Notes: generated from the sequence alone by a model not told the origin. A DNA stretch of 11,891 nucleotides from JAIVJZ01 sp035296385 (GCA_035296385.1 DATHBB010000084.1:1-11891), one strand, 5' to 3'; positions 1 to 7,751 are shown, counted from the stretch's first letter. Numbers and translations are program-made.

Positions 1-1365
1 GCCGGTAGAAGTTGATGCGGCGGCGGGCGCGCTCCTCTGGCGGCTGCGCACCTGATACTGTATGCCTAAGAGCAACAGCGCGAACCCCGCCAGGAGCAGG
101 AGCGCGACGATCCACGGGCGCGCGTGTTCCGTGAACCAGGACTTGCGCGGCATCAAAGACACACCGCGTTCTTTCGGCGTCACCGGCGCGGCCTCTTTCG
201 GCTGCGGCTGAAACTTTTGCCGGCGTTCGACATGAGCGACCGCTTGTTCGGCTGCCTGCGCTTGCGTTGTTTGCGCCTGCGCCAGCGCGACGGGCACGAC
301 GATGCGCGGGCGCACTTTCCCGCCACCGCCCGCAGAGTGCTGCGGCTGGCCGGCTTCGCGTTCAAATTGTGCGGGCGACGGTTCGGGCGGCAGCGGCGCG
401 AGTCGTTGACTCTGACCCTTGATCTGCGAGAGCGGGCGCGTCTCGTCGCCGTTCGGCTGCGTCAACAACTGCGTCTTCGGCATCAACGCGTCGCTCAACT
501 CGTTCCAGAATTCGCGCACGCTCTGGTAACGCTTCGCCGGATTCGTCTCCGTACCGCGACGCAGCACGCGCAGGACGAACGAAGCCCAAGCTGTGTCGGC
601 CACGTGCGCGGGCATCTCCGTGATCGGTCGCTGCGAGAAGCGACGCGGCGCTTCGCCGGTCAAAAGCATGTAGGCGGTCTTGGCGAGCGAATAGACATCG
701 GCGGCGGGCGTCAGTTGCGTCACTGGACTCGTCAGCGAACCCGTGCCGAGCACGCCCGCCTGCATGAGCGGGTGATGCTCCGGTGCGGCGTAAACGTCCG
801 TCCCGACGCGCGTGATCAATCCTTCCGTCGCTTCAATTTTCGCGACGCCGAAATCCGCGATCTTGACGACCTGACGGTCAGCCGTCAGCAACAAATTCTG
901 CGGCTTGATGTCGCGGTGAATCACGTCGTGCTCGTGCGCGTGTGCGAGGCCGTCGCAAATTTGATCGAGGTAATAGAGCGCGCGGTCGAGCGTCAGAGGG
1001 TTGCTGCGGCAGAGCGCGGCCATGTCGCCGCCGGGGAGGTATTCGAGGACGAGATAGTGAAACGTCTGCCCGGCCATGTCTATCGCCGTGCCGTGCCCGA
1101 GACGGTTGATGATGTTGGGGTGGCGCACGCGGTCGAGCGCGACCGCTTCGTTGCGGAAGTTTTCGATGAGCGTGTGTTCGAGTTCGAGATCAATCGCGCC
1201 CTGCAGGAAAAGGTTGAGGGCTTTGATCACGACCGTCTGCGGCGATGCGCCGGAGGCCGCCGCGTCGCGCGCGAGATAAACTTCGGCATAGCTGCCGCGC
1301 CCCAGACATTCGAGAATGTCGTAGCGCCCGTCGAGCCTGCACTGCTGAAGTTTTAACTCACTCAT
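1..1365 (-). CDS. Membrane-anchored serine/threonine protein kinase, C-terminus off the left edge
   Basis: A Hanks-type kinase that phosphorylates Ser/Thr on proteins; by context its targets are probably cell-wall enzymes and the neighbouring FHA protein. The frame is open from ATG at 1365 to the left edge (455 codons, no stop). The kinase domain spans about residues 15-292. It has a glycine loop (GRGSYAEVY, 22-30), VVIK with Lys48, HRDIKPQN with catalytic Asp152, DFG at 171-173 and APE at 194-196. Thr185 and Thr189 in the activation loop are candidate autophosphorylation sites. A Pro/Gln/Ala-rich linker (about 296-415) leads to one membrane helix (about 418-437), followed by the start of an outside tail. 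No PASTA repeat is visible, but the tail is cut. The gene lies 71 bp downstream of the PP2C gene, so co-transcription is likely. No clear Shine-Dalgarno precedes the ATG. The kinase call is firm; the substrates are inferred. Confidence 0.95.
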   Translation of the reverse strand, partial: MSELKLQQCRLDGRYDILECLGRGSYAEVYLARDAAASGASPQTVVIKALNLFLQGAIDLELEHTLIENFRNEAVALDRVRHPNIINRLGHGTAIDMAGQTFHYLVLEYLPGGDMAALCRSNPLTLDRALYYLDQICDGLAHAHEHDVIHRDIKPQNLLLTADRQVVKIADFGVAKIEATEGLITRVGTDVYAAPEHHPLMQAGVLGTGSLTSPVTQLTPAADVYSLAKTAYMLLTGEAPRRFSQRPITEMPAHVADTAWASFVLRVLRRGTETNPAKRYQSVREFWNELSDALMPKTQLLTQPNGDETRPLSQIKGQSQRLAPLPPEPSPAQFEREAGQPQHSAGGGGKVRPRIVVPVALAQAQTTQAQAAEQAVAHVERRQKFQPQPKEAAPVTPKERGVSLMPRKSWFTEHARPWIVALLLLAGFALLLLGIQYQVRSRQRSAPAAASTSTG

Positions 1366-1367
1366 GC

Positions 1368-1387
1368 GTTCGCAAACACTAACTGTT
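1368..1387 (-). repeat. Intergenic motif shared with the gap before the SEDS gene
   Basis: On the minus strand this 20-mer reads AACAGTTAGTGTTTGCGAAC and ends 2 nt before the kinase ATG. A 19-mer at 4829-4847, in the gap before the SEDS gene, reads AACAGTTATCATTGCGAAC. The ends AACAGTTA and GCGAAC match exactly and the middle differs. It may be a regulatory or mRNA-level element common to two genes of the cluster, or chance. Nothing else is visible in the 71-bp gap 1366-1436. Confidence 0.3.
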
Positions 1388-1436
1388 AAACCGCCTCACA
1401 CGACCCGACAAACATAGTCCGACCACGTTTGAACTT

Positions 1437-3086
1437 TCAGGGCGAAGGGAACGCCGTCGCAGACCCGACGGGCGACGCGCCCGCTTCTTCGATGACGCTT
1501 CCGAACGAATCGGATGCAAGGCGCACGGCATCTGCGTTGTTCGCGCGCAAGGCGGCGGCGGCGAGCGTCATGCGCGTGTCGAGCCGCACGGGATTGCGTC
1601 CGGGCGGGTATTGCCCGTCAATACGTTCATTCGCGAGCCTGAGCGCTTCGACCGCTTCCGTGTATTTGCCGGATAGAAAGAGCGCGCGCCCGTAGAGCGC
1701 GAGGAAAGTGGCGTCGGTCGAATCCAGAGGTTTGCCGCCGTTCTCGCCCGCCATGCGCTGCGCCTCCGCGCCCGGCGAAGAGTCAACCGCAGCCTTCTGC
1801 CTCGCGTAAGTGTCGTAGATGCTCAGTTCGCTCGAAGGCGTCGGGGAAGACGCGACGACTGTGGAGGCGGGCGAGTTTGTGTTGGCAGGCGGGGCGACGG
1901 CGGCGTCGGTCTTGTTTTGCTGGTAGCGAATGCCGCCGTAAAAGGCAGCCGCCGTGGCGGTCAAAAGTAACAACAGGACGCCGAACCAGCGACTCGCGCG
2001 CCCCGTCGGGCTGCGCTGTTGTTCCGCTTGAACTCGCGCGGGCTGCGGCGGCGACGGCGGCGCAGCCGACTGTGGCGACGACGATGCGGCGGCTGCCTCC
2101 TGCGTCTCGATGCGCAGTTTGCTGTTTGTTGCGCGGGGCGCGGCGTGCGTGTCAGGCAGACTGCTGGAGGCGGCGCTGACGAGCGGCGTCTGGAACAAGG
2201 TCGTCGAAGGGGTTTCGTCGCGCGTCTGGTTCGCGTTCGCTGATTGCCCCGCCGCCCCGTTTGTCGTTGCGCGTTCGGTCAGGAGCGTGCGTTCGTCTTC
2301 GTCCGTCGCCGTTGTGGTCACGGCGTCGCGCGCCTGCCCGCCGACGCGCACGACGACCGCCGTTAAATTGTCCTCCGCGCCGCGCTCGTAGCAGAGTCGT
2401 TTCATCTGTTCGCAGGCGGCGTCGAGTGAAGCGCCGCCGCGAAGCAGCGTGCTGATCTCTTCGTCGGGGAGATGGCGCGTGATGCCGTCGGAGCAGAGCA
2501 GGAAGATCGTCCCGTCTTCGACTTCGATGGTCTTCATGTCAACTTCGACCGACTGCTCCGCGCCGAGCGCGCGGCTGATGACGTTGCGGCTCGGATGATG
2601 CGCCGCCTGCTCCGGCGACATGCGGCCTGCGCGCACTTCTTCTTCCACCACCGAATGATCTTCCGTCTCGCGCTCCAACTTGCCGTCGGGCTTGAGGCGG
2701 TAAAGGCGCGAATCGCCGACGTGGCCGATGGTCGCCTGATGGCCGTCGAGGTGGAGGGCGACGATGGTGGTCGCCATCATGGAGAGTTGCCTCTGCTCGT
2801 GCGACATCTGGTAGATCGAAGCGTTGGCGCGCTGGATGGCGATCTCCATCAGGTCTTCGATGTCGTCGCCGTCCTTGTGATGACGGAAGGCTTCGCCGAG
2901 TACTTCGACGGCGGTTTGCGAAGCGACTTCGCCGGCCTGCGCGCCGCCGACGCCGTCCGCGACGGCGAAGATGCGCCGCCCCGCGTCAACGAGCATCGAG
3001 TCCTCGTTGAGCGGTCGCTTCTGGCTGAGTCCCCGGTCGGTGACGGACGCAACTTCGAGTCTTACTTCGGTTGAACGTTCACTCAT
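1437..3086 (-). CDS. PP2C-family Ser/Thr protein phosphatase with membrane anchor (PstP/PrpC-like)
   Basis: A metal-dependent phosphatase that reverses Ser/Thr phosphorylation, presumably by the adjacent kinase. The cytoplasmic catalytic domain (about residues 8-250) shows the family motifs: NED at 27-29, ADGVGG with Asp44/Gly45 as metal site, GHVGDSRLYR at 121-130, RNVISRALG at 167-175, CSDG with Asp200, and EDN with Asp239. A disordered Ala/Ser/Pro-rich linker (about 251-365) leads to a membrane helix (about 367-384). The outside tail of about 165 residues includes a TPR-like stretch near 457-490. This domain-helix-tail plan resembles mycobacterial PstP. The ATG overlaps the SEDS stop as ATGA and has a strong GGAGG 7 nt upstream, so the start is well supported. 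The phosphatase call is firm; the tail's role is unknown. Confidence 0.95.
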   Translation of the reverse strand: MSERSTEVRLEVASVTDRGLSQKRPLNEDSMLVDAGRRIFAVADGVGGAQAGEVASQTAVEVLGEAFRHHKDGDDIEDLMEIAIQRANASIYQMSHEQRQLSMMATTIVALHLDGHQATIGHVGDSRLYRLKPDGKLERETEDHSVVEEEVRAGRMSPEQAAHHPSRNVISRALGAEQSVEVDMKTIEVEDGTIFLLCSDGITRHLPDEEISTLLRGGASLDAACEQMKRLCYERGAEDNLTAVVVRVGGQARDAVTTTATDEDERTLLTERATTNGAAGQSANANQTRDETPSTTLFQTPLVSAASSSLPDTHAAPRATNSKLRIETQEAAAASSSPQSAAPPSPPQPARVQAEQQRSPTGRASRWFGVLLLLLTATAAAFYGGIRYQQNKTDAAVAPPANTNSPASTVVASSPTPSSELSIYDTYARQKAAVDSSPGAEAQRMAGENGGKPLDSTDATFLALYGRALFLSGKYTEAVEALRLANERIDGQYPPGRNPVRLDTRMTLAAAALRANNADAVRLASDSFGSVIEEAGASPVGSATAFPSP

Positions 3087-4807
3087 TCAACAGCCTCCGG
3101 AATGGAATGATTGCCTGCGGCACGCCCGGACGACGGCGACGACGCGGCGGGGCGCGGCTGCGCCGGTTGCGCGGCGGCGTCGCGCGCGTTGCGGTTTGAG
3201 AAAGCCATCAACATGCCGAGCATGGCGAAACTCGTGATCAAACTGAATCCTCCGTGGCTCACAAAGGGGAGCGTGATGCCCGTCATCGGCAGAGCGCGCG
3301 TGATGCCGCCGATGTTGACGAGCGCCTGAACGCCGATGAACGCGGTTAAGCCCGCCGAGCAGAGTTTGGTGAACATGTCGCGCGCGTCAATCGCCGTGCG
3401 CATGCCCGCGTTGACGAACACGATCAGGGCGAGTATGACGAGCGCGCCGCCCACCAAGCCCAACTCCTCGCCGATGGCCGCGTAAATATAGTCCGAGTCG
3501 GCCACGGGGATCACTTCGGCGAAGCCGAGTCCGAGTCCGCGACCGGTAAGGCCGCCGGAAGCGATGCCGAACGTGGCCTGCGCGGGTTGGAAGGCGATGC
3601 GGTCGAACCACACGTCAACGTTGACGGTCTCGCGCATGGCCTCGCTCGATTGGGCGAGTTCGCGCATACGTTCGTCGCGCGCGAGCGCTTCGTCGTAGTC
3701 CTTCTTCCACCATGGCTCGTTCGGCGAAGGCGGGTTGAAGCCGTCGATCCAGAGGTGGAAGCGCTGCTTGATGCGCGCGGGGAGCGCGGCCTGCACGGGG
3801 CGCGAGAGCGTCGGCAGGAGCGGCACTTTCTCCTGTATGTCGGGCGGGAGCGATCCGGCGACGAGCACGCCGATGACGAGCACGACCGAGCCGACGAAGA
3901 CCAGCAGTTGCGGCCAGCGACGCACGGCGACGAGATAGAGCGTGGCGTATGCGCCGCTAAAGACGAGCATCTGCCCGAAGTCTTTCAAAGCGAAAAACGG
4001 GATGAAGGGGATCAAGGCCATCACGACGAGCGGAACGACGGCCTGCGCGCGCGGCATGCCCCAGTAAGTTTTGGCGAGGTCGCGGTAGTAGGCCGTGAGG
4101 ATTCCGGCGAACCCGAGGAGGAAGGGAATCTTCGACGGCTCCCACGGCGTCATGTTGCCGAGCGCCTTGCCCGCGCTCGACGTGATGACGGCAGCCACCA
4201 GTGGCACGAGCGTGATGAGCACGATGATGAATGAGTGGCGCTGCACGCGGTTGAGAAAATCGTCGCGCATGCAGAAGTAGTAGGCGACGGCGAAGGCGAA
4301 GAAGGCGAGCATGGGAATCCACGTGTAGCCGGAGGTGAGCACGCGCCCGACCGTGATGCTCGACTGCGTCTCGGCTTGACTGAGCAACTGTTCTTCGACC
4401 TGCTGGCGGTTGGTCGAGAAGCCGAGCATCTTCTTCTTGTCGTCGTCGTAAAATTTATTGATGAAGCGGAGGCGCTGCACCTGCGTCTTCTCGGCGCGCG
4501 CTTCGGCCTTGTTGCGCGAGCCGTATTCGGGGTCGCTGTAGAGGCGATACTGCACGAGCATGCCGAGCGAGAAGAGCAGTATCGCCGTCGTGTACAAAGC
4601 CCAGTTGCCGCGAAACTTCATGCGCCGCGCGAGCCAGAGCACGAGGAAGAAGATGGGAACGTAGAGCAGGAGATCGCGCACGGCGCTCACGGTCGAAGGT
4701 TGATAACCGCGCAGGAGCGCGGCGCGCGTCACGGCCACGTAGCCCGCGATCTGCAAGCCGACGATCACGAGCAGCAGAAAGAGATGTGTCGAGGCACGGT
4801 TTTTCAT
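3083..4807 (-). CDS. SEDS-family peptidoglycan glycosyltransferase (FtsW/RodA type), enlarged
   Basis: A polytopic membrane protein that polymerises lipid II into glycan strands together with a class B PBP, here the upstream neighbour. SEDS signatures are LKDFGQMLVF (Asp276, aligning with the essential Asp of RodA), VADSDYIYAAIGEELG (435-450) and ALPMTGITLPFVSHGG (505-520). At 574 residues it is much longer than the usual 370-420. I count about 12 membrane helices: nine before the large outside loop (about 319-440) and three after it, against seven plus three in canonical members. A charged insert (about 92-158) between helices 3 and 4 is predicted to lie outside. The C-terminal tail is Pro/Ala/Ser-rich. 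The gene starts 73 bp after pbp, lacks an obvious Shine-Dalgarno and overlaps the PP2C gene by 4 bp. FtsW (division) versus RodA (elongation) cannot be decided from sequence alone. Confidence 0.93.
   Translation of the reverse strand: MKNRASTHLFLLLVIVGLQIAGYVAVTRAALLRGYQPSTVSAVRDLLLYVPIFFLVLWLARRMKFRGNWALYTTAILLFSLGMLVQYRLYSDPEYGSRNKAEARAEKTQVQRLRFINKFYDDDKKKMLGFSTNRQQVEEQLLSQAETQSSITVGRVLTSGYTWIPMLAFFAFAVAYYFCMRDDFLNRVQRHSFIIVLITLVPLVAAVITSSAGKALGNMTPWEPSKIPFLLGFAGILTAYYRDLAKTYWGMPRAQAVVPLVVMALIPFIPFFALKDFGQMLVFSGAYATLYLVAVRRWPQLLVFVGSVVLVIGVLVAGSLPPDIQEKVPLLPTLSRPVQAALPARIKQRFHLWIDGFNPPSPNEPWWKKDYDEALARDERMRELAQSSEAMRETVNVDVWFDRIAFQPAQATFGIASGGLTGRGLGLGFAEVIPVADSDYIYAAIGEELGLVGGALVILALIVFVNAGMRTAIDARDMFTKLCSAGLTAFIGVQALVNIGGITRALPMTGITLPFVSHGGFSLITSFAMLGMLMAFSNRNARDAAAQPAQPRPAASSPSSGRAAGNHSIPEAVE
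3094..3098 (-). promoter_or_regulatory. Ribosome binding site of the PP2C gene
   Basis: On the minus strand GGAGG lies 7 nt before the ATG at 3086, inside the last codons of the SEDS gene. With the ATGA overlap it suggests translational coupling. It is the only textbook Shine-Dalgarno in the leftward cluster. Confidence 0.75.
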
Positions 4808-4824
4808 AAATGGTCGGGCTTAAA

Positions 4825-4850
4825 AACTGTTCGCAATGATAACTGTTCGC
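4825..4850. repeat. Two copies of a 10-bp direct repeat between pbp and the SEDS gene
   Basis: The plus strand has AACTGTTCGC at 4825-4834 and again at 4841-4850, separated by AATGAT. The block contains the 19-mer (4829-4847) that resembles the element before the kinase gene. It sits 18-43 nt upstream of the SEDS start. Spacing of 16 bp between copies is more than one helical turn. Function unknown; binding of a regulator or mRNA structure are both possible. Confidence 0.5.
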
Positions 4851-4855
4851 CTAAA

Positions 4856-4877
4856 GATGACCTTCGGATGACGTTCG
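4856..4877. repeat. Tandem 11-bp repeat just downstream of pbp
   Basis: Plus strand GATGACCTTCG is followed directly by GATGACGTTCG, one mismatch. It occupies most of the remaining gap between the pbp stop (4881-4883) and the 10-bp repeats. Perhaps a small duplication; no function can be assigned. Confidence 0.45.
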
Positions 4878-4880
4878 ACT

Positions 4881-6830
4881 TTATTGTCGCACCGCGACAG
4901 CACGCGCCGACGGCCTCGGCTGCGCAGGACGCGGCGACGGTTGCGCCTGCCCGGGTCGCGGCGACGGCGATTGCTGTTGTGGTTGACGCTGACCGGGCTG
5001 CTGTTGCTGCGGCGCGGCGGCGGGCGCGCCCGCCACGTTGCCGAGCAAGCCCAACTCTTTCGCCTTCAGCACGAGCGCGGCGGCGATAGGCGCGGCGGCG
5101 CGCGAACCGTAGCCGCCGCCTTCGACGATGACGGCCATCGCGAGTTGCGGGTAATCGAGCGGCGCAATGCAGAGAAACCAACTGTCTATGCGTTTCTCTT
5201 CCGAGATCACGATCTGCCTGTATTCGCGTATGATGTTGCCGCGCCGGTCGCGCTCGTACTTCTTGACGGTCTTCGGCTCGCCCGTCTTCGGATCATATTC
5301 GGGCACGTCCTTCTGCGCCGTGCCGGTCTTGCCGCCGGACGTGATCCCGGCTGCCAGCACGGGGCCGAACACGCCGCGCGCCGTGCCCGACGAGCCGCCC
5401 GTGACGAGTCCCATGATGCGACGCATATCGGCGGCCTTGTCAGGCGAGACGACTTGATTGAAGACGGCGGGCGGCTGGTTGAACTCGATCTTCGGCTTCA
5501 TCAACTTGCCTTCGAGGTTGGCGATGGCTGCGGCGGAGAGCGCCATTTGAAACGGCGTCATCTGCCCCGCGTAGCCTTGCCCGAAGCCTTCGATGGCGAG
5601 ATCGTAGGGGCGCATCTTCGCGCCCGTCACGATGGTCGCCTCGCTCGGCGCGAGCGCGCGTGCGAGCGCCGTCGTGCTCGTGTTCCAGATTTCCGGCTGA
5701 CGGCGCGCGCGCGTCGCCTCCTCCGGCGTATCGTATGCGCCGATGCCGATGAGTTGCGCGGCCTGCCTCAAACGCTCCACACCCATCTTCACCGCCGCCT
5801 GCGCGAAATACTGGTTGCACGAAACTTCATAAGCCGTGTCCACGCCGATGTGGCCGTGAACTTCCGCCGGGCCTTGATCGTCGTAGATGACTTTAGCGCC
5901 CGGCTGCGCGTAGTAGCCGTTACCGCTGCACAGGTATTTATCGTTGTGCGTTCCGCCGAGATACTGCGCGATCATCGTGACGGTCTTGAACGTCGAACCC
6001 GGTATGTAGTAGCTGCGAAGCGAACGGTTGACGAGCGGGCTGTTGCGTTTGTCGGCGTCGAGTTTGATCCAGTTGCTTTCGTCCTGCACTTCGGCGAGCG
6101 TGTAGGTCGGGTTGCTGTACATCGCGAGCACTTCGCCCGTCTGCGGATTCAAGACGACCACCGCGCCGTGTCGTTCGCGCAACTGTTCGACTGCGGCCTT
6201 CTGCAACTCGCTGTCAATCGTCAAACGCACGTCGAGGTTGGCGGGCTGCTTGATGTCGCGCTCTAAGAAAACGTCTATGGCTTCGGGGGCCGCGCCGCTC
6301 TGAACGCCGAAGAGCGCGCGCTCAATGCCTGCGTCGCCGCGTTCCGAGCCGAACAACTGCGCCATCTCGCGATCCAACGGATACTCGCGCACGATGCGCC
6401 CGTTGTCGCCGCGTTTGTAGAACGCAAGCGCGTTCTCCAGTTTGCCCGAACGATCCAGAATCCAGCCGCGCAGGGTTGACTCGGAGAGCCGTCGGTTGCG
6501 CAAGTCTTTGTAGTTGAGATCGGAGAAACGGTCGTTGCGCTCCTCCGCGTACTGTGCCCAGTAAACGTGGAAGCCGAAGACCGTGAGGGCGAGTATGAGA
6601 AAGAGCCAGCGAAGCGCGTAGAGGCCGCGATTCGTCGAGGTGACGCCGAGCCGCTGCCTCACTTCCGTAGGCAGATCGGCGGGCGCGACCGACGCCAGCA
6701 CAGAGCGCCGCCGCCTCATCCCGAACACGAGCGACAGCCCCAGGAGCAGTATCATCAACGCCAGCCCGGCCACGTAGATCAAACTCAACATCGCGGGCTG
6801 CTTTTCCGGAATGACTTCTAAAAGAAACAT
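4881..6830 (-). CDS. Class B penicillin-binding protein (peptidoglycan transpeptidase, PbpA/FtsI type)
   Basis: It crosslinks peptidoglycan and is the likely partner of the SEDS enzyme encoded next. Numbering from ATG 6830 (649 aa), the three transpeptidase motifs are intact: STFK with nucleophile Ser279 and Lys282, SCN at 337-339, and KTG at 501-503. The domain starts near residue 205 after a dimerisation-like region (about 105-200). Two hydrophobic segments (about 15-37 and 73-94) precede it, where most class B PBPs have one. The tail after about residue 600 is low-complexity Pro/Gln/Ser/Arg. Start choice is uncertain: 6830 has no Shine-Dalgarno and lies 9 nt after a large hairpin, whereas in-frame ATG 6791 has GGAAAAG 9 nt upstream. 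An in-frame ATG at 6878 lies inside the repeat and is unlikely. Gap to the SEDS gene 73 bp. Confidence 0.93.
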   Translation of the reverse strand: MFLLEVIPEKQPAMLSLIYVAGLALMILLLGLSLVFGMRRRRSVLASVAPADLPTEVRQRLGVTSTNRGLYALRWLFLILALTVFGFHVYWAQYAEERNDRFSDLNYKDLRNRRLSESTLRGWILDRSGKLENALAFYKRGDNGRIVREYPLDREMAQLFGSERGDAGIERALFGVQSGAAPEAIDVFLERDIKQPANLDVRLTIDSELQKAAVEQLRERHGAVVVLNPQTGEVLAMYSNPTYTLAEVQDESNWIKLDADKRNSPLVNRSLRSYYIPGSTFKTVTMIAQYLGGTHNDKYLCSGNGYYAQPGAKVIYDDQGPAEVHGHIGVDTAYEVSCNQYFAQAAVKMGVERLRQAAQLIGIGAYDTPEEATRARRQPEIWNTSTTALARALAPSEATIVTGAKMRPYDLAIEGFGQGYAGQMTPFQMALSAAAIANLEGKLMKPKIEFNQPPAVFNQVVSPDKAADMRRIMGLVTGGSSGTARGVFGPVLAAGITSGGKTGTAQKDVPEYDPKTGEPKTVKKYERDRRGNIIREYRQIVISEEKRIDSWFLCIAPLDYPQLAMAVIVEGGGYGSRAAAPIAAALVLKAKELGLLGNVAGAPAAAPQQQQPGQRQPQQQSPSPRPGQAQPSPRPAQPRPSARAVAVRQ

Positions 6831-6839
6831 ATTTTTTAA

Positions 6840-6921
6840 GTGACAGGTGACAGGTGACAGGTGACAGGATGAAGGCAAGTCTTTTGTATTAACTTGTCAC
6901 CTGTCACCTGTCACCTGTCAC
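6840..6921. repeat. Large inverted repeat built of TGACAGG heptamers
   Basis: The left arm (6840-6868) holds four TGACAGG units on the plus strand. The right arm (6893-6921) is its reverse complement with one mismatch, which would be a G-U pair in one of the two transcripts. The 24-nt loop (6869-6892) is AT-richer. The 29-bp stem fills the fha-pbp gap: the fha stop codon (6920-6918) is part of the right arm, and the proposed pbp ATG follows 9 nt after the left arm. No U-run follows in either direction, so it is not a typical intrinsic terminator. It could be a mobile or expanded repeat, or an mRNA-stabilising or translation-limiting hairpin. Confidence 0.9.
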
Positions 6922-7751
6922 TGTTTCCTGAATCTGACCTCGACATCGCCGAAGCCGACGACATCGCCGTCTTCGAGTTGGCGCGCTTCGCCGTAGTTGA
7001 TGCGCCTGCCGTTTATATATGTTCCGTTTACCGAACCTGTGTCGGAAACGAGTAGAGTTCCTTCGCGGTTCATCAAAATGGCGGCGTGAATCTTCGAGAC
7101 GCTCGGGTGCGCGAGCGAGAGGTCGCAATCGGTCGCGCGCCCGACGCTCAGGCGCTTGCCGCCCGGTTTGAAGTAGAGCGTGTTTTCTTCGGACTCTTTG
7201 CCTATCTGGATGCGCGCCTGCACCGCGACATTTTTCGCCGCCGCCGCCGCAGCCGATGCGGGGGCGGCCACGCCCGCCGCCGCGCGCTCGCGCTCCTCGT
7301 CTTCGCGCTGTAACTCTTCCTCGAACGCGCCGTAGCTCGGATCAACGGTGATGCCTGTCGTGAAAATGTCAACAATCGTTTCCACTTCGACGGGCGCGAG
7401 CGTGCGCAATCGTTGGTCGTTGATGTGGTCGATGGCGGCGGCGAGCACTTCGTTCTCCAACTCCTTGACCGACTCCGGCGGGGCTTCCGAATGCGTGCCC
7501 CATTCGATCTTGAGTTTCATCACGTGCGGTGCGATGCGCCCGCGCTTCGCATCGTTGCGCGTGCGCTCGTCAATTAAGCGGTTCATGCGCTCGATGAGGC
7601 GGGTCGTGGTGAAACCGCTCTGCGGATCGTTCGCGCGACCGAGCGAACGGTCAACCACCGCGCCGACCCTGTCCAGCACGCGGCGCAGCAAACGCTCGGC
7701 CAACGCCTCGTCTCGTTTCGAAGCGTCCTCTTTTTTCTCAGTCTTGTCCAT
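6918..7751 (-). CDS. FHA-domain protein with FhaA-like N-terminal region
   Basis: A phosphothreonine-binding adaptor, likely reading marks made by the cluster's kinase. The C-terminal FHA domain (about residues 198-275) keeps the binding residues: SVGR at 202-205, the SVSKIHA stretch with Ser219 and His222, and SVNGTYING with Asn243. The N-terminal part (about 15-140), with IAPHVMKLKI and a long helical stretch, resembles the DUF3662 region of actinobacterial FhaA; this is by eye and less certain. An Ala-rich linker (about 157-175) joins them. There is no signal peptide or membrane helix, so it should be cytoplasmic. At 277 aa it is shorter than mycobacterial FhaA. It heads the co-directional fha-pbp-SEDS-PP2C-kinase group. 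The start has no strong Shine-Dalgarno, but no better in-frame start is visible. Confidence 0.92.
   Translation of the reverse strand: MDKTEKKEDASKRDEALAERLLRRVLDRVGAVVDRSLGRANDPQSGFTTTRLIERMNRLIDERTRNDAKRGRIAPHVMKLKIEWGTHSEAPPESVKELENEVLAAAIDHINDQRLRTLAPVEVETIVDIFTTGITVDPSYGAFEEELQREDEERERAAAGVAAPASAAAAAAKNVAVQARIQIGKESEENTLYFKPGGKRLSVGRATDCDLSLAHPSVSKIHAAILMNREGTLLVSDTGSVNGTYINGRRINYGEARQLEDGDVVGFGDVEVRFRKQ

Noticed and set aside
124..1356. 410-codon plus-strand open frame opposite the kinase gene
   Set aside because: It is rich in Arg/Leu/His as expected for the antisense of a GC-rich gene, matches no family, and the opposite strand encodes an intact kinase.
4885..4899. Perfect 6-bp hairpin TGTCGC-ACC-GCGACA at the end of pbp as a terminator
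   Set aside because: It lies within coding sequence and is followed by ATAAAG rather than a U-run on the transcribed strand.
4884..6266. 460-codon plus-strand open frame opposite the PBP gene
   Set aside because: Same composition bias; the minus strand carries all three transpeptidase motifs.
6831..6878. N-terminal extension of the PBP starting in the hairpin loop
   Set aside because: The 16 extra residues are simply the translated heptamer repeat; start at 6830 or 6791 is far more likely.
6840..6921. CRISPR array or intrinsic terminator
   Set aside because: The units are 7-bp tandem repeats without spacers, and there is no T-run after the stem on either strand.
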